From: Flavobacterium sp. TR2
GTDB taxonomy: Bacteria > Bacteroidota > Bacteroidia > Flavobacteriales > Flavobacteriaceae
Assembly: GCF_025252405.1 (NCBI RefSeq)
Contig: NZ_CP104307.1
Location: forward strand, 3,162,001 to 3,226,000
Reading direction: 5' to 3'
Length of the DNA stretch: 64,000 nt
Position numbers and translations under genes: made by a program. This document shows positions 61,231 through 64,000 of the stretch, piece by piece. Under the pieces are notes generated by a model. The model was not told where the DNA came from, searched no databases, and was given only the letters and a program-made list of their open reading frames with translations. Within the stretch, counting starts at the first letter, position 1. Every line of letters starts with the position of its first letter.

Positions 61231-61287
61231 TTTCTATGTGTTAAAAAACAAAAAAACTTTGTCAAAGCTTGAAACTTTGACAAAGTT
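61231..61287. repeat. CTATGTGTTAAA and AACTTTGTCAAAG repeats
   Basis: TTTCTATGTGTTAAAAAA (61231-61248) is followed by AACTTTGTCAAAG (61255-61267) and CTTTGACAAAGTT (61275-61287). These are the same two motifs as at 37830-37934 and together form a hairpin after the Gdx-like gene's end, where they could act as its terminator. Confidence 0.65.
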
Positions 61288-61311
61288 GTCTCCAATTAGG
61301 ATGATATGTTT

Positions 61312-61638
61312 TTAGTGGGAAACCGCTTTTAAACCAACAATAGAACCAACCAAAGTGGCTAGAAAAAATAATCTCCAGAACGCTGCAGGTTCTTTAAAAA
61401 TAAAGATTCCGACCAATACCGTTCCGACTGCGCCAATTCCTGTCCAAACAGCATAAGCAGTTCCTAGCGGTAATGTTTCTGTAGCTTTCATTAATAAAAG
61501 CATACTTATCGTTAATGATATGAAGAAACCAATATACCAATAGTACATTTCGGTTCCTGTAGTTGCTTTTGCTTTTCCGAGACATGAGGCAAAAGCTACT
61601 TCAAATAGGCCTGCAATGATTAAGATAATCCAGTTCAT
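61312..61638 (-). CDS. gdx: SMR-family Gdx/SugE-type guanidinium exporter
   Basis: This 108-aa four-helix small multidrug resistance protein has the essential E13 (GLFEVAFASCLG). The motif LPLGTAYAVWTGIGAVGTVLVGI (about 60-82) and the ending VGLKAVSH are characteristic of the SugE/Gdx branch rather than EmrE, which points to guanidinium export coupled to protons. The protein acts as an antiparallel dimer in the inner membrane. No ykkC-type guanidine riboswitch was recognised in its leader. A Crp/Fnr regulator lies upstream on the same strand. Confidence 0.88.
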   Translation of the reverse strand: MNWIILIIAGLFEVAFASCLGKAKATTGTEMYYWYIGFFISLTISMLLLMKATETLPLGTAYAVWTGIGAVGTVLVGIFIFKEPAAFWRLFFLATLVGSIVGLKAVSH

Positions 61639-61838
61639 ATAGTTAAAATTTTGTGATGCAAAGTTCCGCGATCAAAATCAGAAATAATTTAACAAATGAT
61701 AAAAAATGAAGTTATTTTTAAAATTACAAAAAAAGGAAGCTTTAGCAACTAGCGATGTGTATTGAAATTAATGAAACGCCTTTTTAAAGTTTCTAAAAGC
61801 GATTGTTTCTATCTGTTAAAATAATTTTTCTCTAATTG

Positions 61839-62399
61839 TTATTTTAATTCTGAACGTATTCTGCTTAAACTGACCTGTGTAATCCCCAAATAAGAAGCGA
61901 TATGTCCTAATTGAACTCTTTGCAGGAGTTCAGGATGGTCTTTCATTAGTTCCAAATAGCGTTCAGAAGCATTTTTGAATTGTTTAGAAATCAAACGTTC
62001 TTCTGTTTTTATTAATTCCTTTTCAGCAAATTTTCTTCCCCAATTGGCAATGTGAACGTCTTGATTAAAGAGTTTTCTAAGGTTTTCTGTTTTGAGTTCG
62101 TACAATTCGCAATCTTCCAAAAGTTCGATGGTTTCATATCCGGGCTGATCTTCAACGTAACTTTTCATTGAGATTATGGTTTCGCCTTCTTTTCCAAACC
62201 AAAAAGTGACTTCGTTATCGCGTTCTACATAGGCTCTAACCAATCCTTTTTTTATAAAATAGATATTCGATTCTACTTTGTTGGCCTTTAGCAAAATATG
62301 TCCTTTAGCAAAAGCTATTTCTGTAACGTTGTTTTGCAAAGCAATTTTAGACTGCTCAGGAAGTTGGTGTATGCGATCAAGAATGTTGGAAATATCCAT
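61839..62399 (-). CDS. Crp/Fnr-family transcriptional regulator
   Basis: This is a cyclic-nucleotide-binding-like sensor domain (about 10-120; ALQNNVTEIAFAKGHILLKANKVESNIYFIKKGLVRAYVERDNEVTFWFGKEGETI) with a C-terminal HTH (YLELMKDHPELLQRVQLGHIASYLGITQVSLSRIRSELK). ATG at 62399 (MDISNILDRI) is preferred. The longer frame to 62486 adds 29 residues without family character. No Cys cluster for iron-sulfur is seen, so it is not Fnr proper. It is 200 bp upstream of the Gdx gene and might regulate it, but this is only positional. Confidence 0.9.
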   Translation of the reverse strand: MDISNILDRIHQLPEQSKIALQNNVTEIAFAKGHILLKANKVESNIYFIKKGLVRAYVERDNEVTFWFGKEGETIISMKSYVEDQPGYETIELLEDCELYELKTENLRKLFNQDVHIANWGRKFAEKELIKTEERLISKQFKNASERYLELMKDHPELLQRVQLGHIASYLGITQVSLSRIRSELK

Positions 62400-62492
62400 T
62401 TTTTGTTTTTTGGAATAAAGATAATAGATGTTAAGTGTAACCGAAAAATTTCGATAAAAAACATTAGCTTTCCTGTTGAAGGGCATAAAATT

Positions 62493-62652
62493 AACGCAAA
62501 GTCCGCAAAGACATTTTTATTCTGAGACTAATACCAATCAATATTTTAAGTTTGCAAAGCTTTGTGCAGACATAGCTTTACGAACTTTTTCATTGTAATG
62601 ATTCCAAAAAAACTTTGCGCACTTTGCGTAAAATCTTTTGCGGACTTTGCGG
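62493..62652. repeat. Inverted pair of CGCAAAGTCCGCAAAG repeats
   Basis: AACGCAAAGTCCGCAAAGA (62493-62511) is answered by TCTTTTGCGGACTTTGCGG (62634-62652) and TTTGCGCACTTTGCGT (62614-62629), so a long hairpin can form across about 160 bp. It is another dispersed family in this chromosome and lies in the gap between the Crp gene and the efflux gene. Confidence 0.75.
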
Positions 62653-62720
62653 TAAAATATATGGCTTTTATCTATGTGTTAAAAATAATTTAGTCCTATG
62701 GGTCATGTTTTAATAAAAAA

Positions 62721-62745
62721 ATCCCATTTCAAATTGAAATGGGAT
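62721..62745 (-). terminator. Hairpin terminator of the efflux gene
   Basis: ATCCCATTTCAA and TTGAAATGGGAT (62721-62732 and 62734-62745) pair over 12 bp, though the innermost pairs must open to leave a loop. An A-rich run to the left provides the U-tract on the minus-strand transcript. Confidence 0.72.
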
Positions 62746-62805
62746 ATAAAACAGCCTCTGCGATGAGCTATTATAAACAGAAGCAATTTTTGACCAACAT
62801 ATAAA

Positions 62806-64000
62806 CTAATTTATTCCTCCGCCTAAAGCTTTGTACAGCAATACTTGAGAGTTTGCGTTTCGAAGCTGGATATCAACAAAATCCAATTCGGCCTGCAATT
62901 TATTTTTTTGTGCATTGATGATTTCGAGATAATTGGCGTAACCGCTCAAATACAAATCGTTTGAGACGTTTACCGCAATTTCGAGATGATCAATTTCGTT
63001 CAATTTATATTTTAAAACGTCTTCATAAGCTTCATTTCTATGCAGCAAAGCGCTTAACTCGTTGAAAGCTGTTGTGACAGCATTCTGATATTGAAGAAAC
63101 GAGATTTCCTGCCTTCTGTTGGAAACATAAAATTCCTGTTTGATCTGTCCTTTGTTGAAAACAGGAGCCGTCAATCCGCCCAATAACTGCCAAGCGAAAG
63201 AGCCTGCATCAAAAAGAGTGTTGAATGAAAACGAGTTGAAACCTGCATATCCGCCCAGATTCACCGTTGGGAAAAAGGCAGCTCGAGCCGATTTAGCATC
63301 TGCGTTGCTGGCAAGCAATTCGAAATAAGCTTCAGATACGTCTGGTCGTTTATGAATGATAGAATCTACGCTTATTTTTTGGTTTAAAACTTCTAAATGG
63401 CCCGCTAGAAAATCAGTGCTTCTGTCAATTTTTCCGCCATATTCGCCTAAAAGCGTCAATAAAGCTTTTTCGGTCTGATCGATGCTTAATTTCAGTTCTG
63501 AAGCTTCGGCATGAATGTTATTGTTTTGCGCATTAAACTGCTGTACAGCCAATTCTGTAGCCTTTCCGACCGATCTTTGTGCCGAAACGATATCTAGCGC
63601 TTTTTCCTGCGTTTTCAAGTTTTTGTCGTAAATAGCCGCTTGTTTGTCTAAAGCAACCAATTTGAAATACAGGTCGGCAATATCGCCCAAGAGACGCGTC
63701 TGCAAGAGGCGCATTCCTTGCTGAGAAGCAAAAAATCGCTGTTGGGCAGCTTTTTTACGATTGCTCAATTTTCCCCAGATGTCAGCTTCCCAAGAGACTT
63801 TCGCCCCCAGAAAAAAGTTAGGAGTAACATTTTCGTTGATTTTTTGTTTGTCTGTAATATTCTGAGAAAAGTTAGTGTCATAGTTACCAACACCCTCCAT
63901 TGTATATTTTCCGTAATGTGTTCCAGAAGCATCTGCTACAAAATCTAAAGAGGGAAGAAGTGCCAGTTTTGCCACTTTTAAGTGCGAATTGGCAATGAGG
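62806..64000 (-). CDS. TolC-like (NodT-type) outer-membrane efflux protein, 5' end outside window
   Basis: This outer-membrane factor is the exit duct of an RND or MFS efflux system. About 397 residues are visible, starting within NSHLKVAKLALLPSLDF, the first helical hairpin; the apparent GTG at 63975 is internal because the frame stays open to base 64000. Features are KVSWEADIWGKLSNRKKAAQQRF (the FDLWG-type motif), LLGDIADLYFKLVALDKQ, RPDVSEAYFELLASNADAKSARAAFFPTVNLGGYAG (the RPDI/V motif) and YLEIINAQKNKLQAELDFVDIQLRNANSQVLLYKALGGG. The partner fusion and pump genes presumably lie upstream, beyond 64000. Confidence 0.93.
   Translation of the reverse strand, partial: LIANSHLKVAKLALLPSLDFVADASGTHYGKYTMEGVGNYDTNFSQNITDKQKINENVTPNFFLGAKVSWEADIWGKLSNRKKAAQQRFFASQQGMRLLQTRLLGDIADLYFKLVALDKQAAIYDKNLKTQEKALDIVSAQRSVGKATELAVQQFNAQNNNIHAEASELKLSIDQTEKALLTLLGEYGGKIDRSTDFLAGHLEVLNQKISVDSIIHKRPDVSEAYFELLASNADAKSARAAFFPTVNLGGYAGFNSFSFNTLFDAGSFAWQLLGGLTAPVFNKGQIKQEFYVSNRRQEISFLQYQNAVTTAFNELSALLHRNEAYEDVLKYKLNEIDHLEIAVNVSNDLYLSGYANYLEIINAQKNKLQAELDFVDIQLRNANSQVLLYKALGGGIN

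Noticed and set aside
61639..61838. ykkC/guanidine riboswitch before the Gdx-like gene
   Set aside because: No ACGR or other conserved guanidine-class core was seen in the leader.
62400..62486. 29-codon N-terminal extension of the Crp-like regulator
   Set aside because: The extension has no family match and reads as untranslated leader; ATG at 62399 gives the normal length.

Overview
The window reads as chromosomal DNA of a Flavobacterium-like member of the Bacteroidota. It is AT-rich, and promoters match the Bacteroidota pattern TTTG-N19-21-TAnnTTTG. There are several TonB-dependent receptors, Bacteroidota-style lipoproteins with acidic residues after the lipobox Cys, and two proteins with type IX secretion (T9SS) C-terminal sorting domains. 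All names come from reading the sequence and from family knowledge; no database search was run.

Layout. 1-3.0 kb: a truncated fumarate reductase/succinate dehydrogenase flavoprotein and a thiolase (both -). 3.2-5.7 kb: a siderophore-type TonB receptor. 6-11.3 kb: small metabolic and membrane genes (LLM flavin oxidoreductase, TauE/SafE plus DUF1634 pair, two DoxX proteins, acetyltransferase, quinone-oxidoreductase-like MDR). 11.3-12.45 kb: a 1.1-kb gap without a convincing gene. 12.4-16.1 kb: a FabZ-like hotdog protein lacking the usual catalytic His, an Omp85-like barrel, and a TetX-type FAD monooxygenase behind an AraC regulator. 16.2-18.6 kb: a strikingly charge-segregated Lys/Ala-rich protein, a complex repeat block, a transposase-derived zinc-ribbon/HTH protein without a catalytic domain, and a possible roadblock-fold protein. 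18.9-23.98 kb: nitroreductase with divergent HxlR regulator, acetyltransferase-MarR operon with a palindrome inside its promoter, nitronate monooxygenase and secreted proteins. 24.0-33.0 kb: a TPR/HTH membrane regulator, a 44-aa small protein, a 2045-aa secreted M4 metallopeptidase and a PorT-like barrel.

Two gene systems stand out. At 33.1-40.3 kb a cobalamin riboswitch with a clear promoter precedes BtuB, a BtuG-like beta-propeller lipoprotein, a second surface lipoprotein and a T9SS-exported propeller-like protein, so it looks like a B12 capture and uptake operon. At 41.4-47.95 kb a tight run encodes a hybrid histidine kinase, a single-domain response regulator, a TPR/YaiO outer-membrane barrel, a membrane-anchored HEAT-like protein, a processive family 2 glycosyltransferase and a LuxR-type response regulator. 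This is best read as a two-component-controlled exopolysaccharide synthesis and export system. A convergent 1003-aa propeller sensor kinase follows it.

51-64 kb holds a MacB-type ABC transporter. It is divergent from an NtrC-family regulator and its kinase, and the shared intergenic region has a near-consensus sigma-54 promoter and a 16-bp palindrome. Next come an EamA transporter, three acetyltransferase/LysR genes, a Gdx/SugE guanidinium-type exporter, a Crp/Fnr regulator and a truncated TolC-like efflux protein. Several dispersed palindromic repeat families occupy the intergenic spaces. No tRNA, rRNA, CRISPR array or complete insertion sequence was seen.
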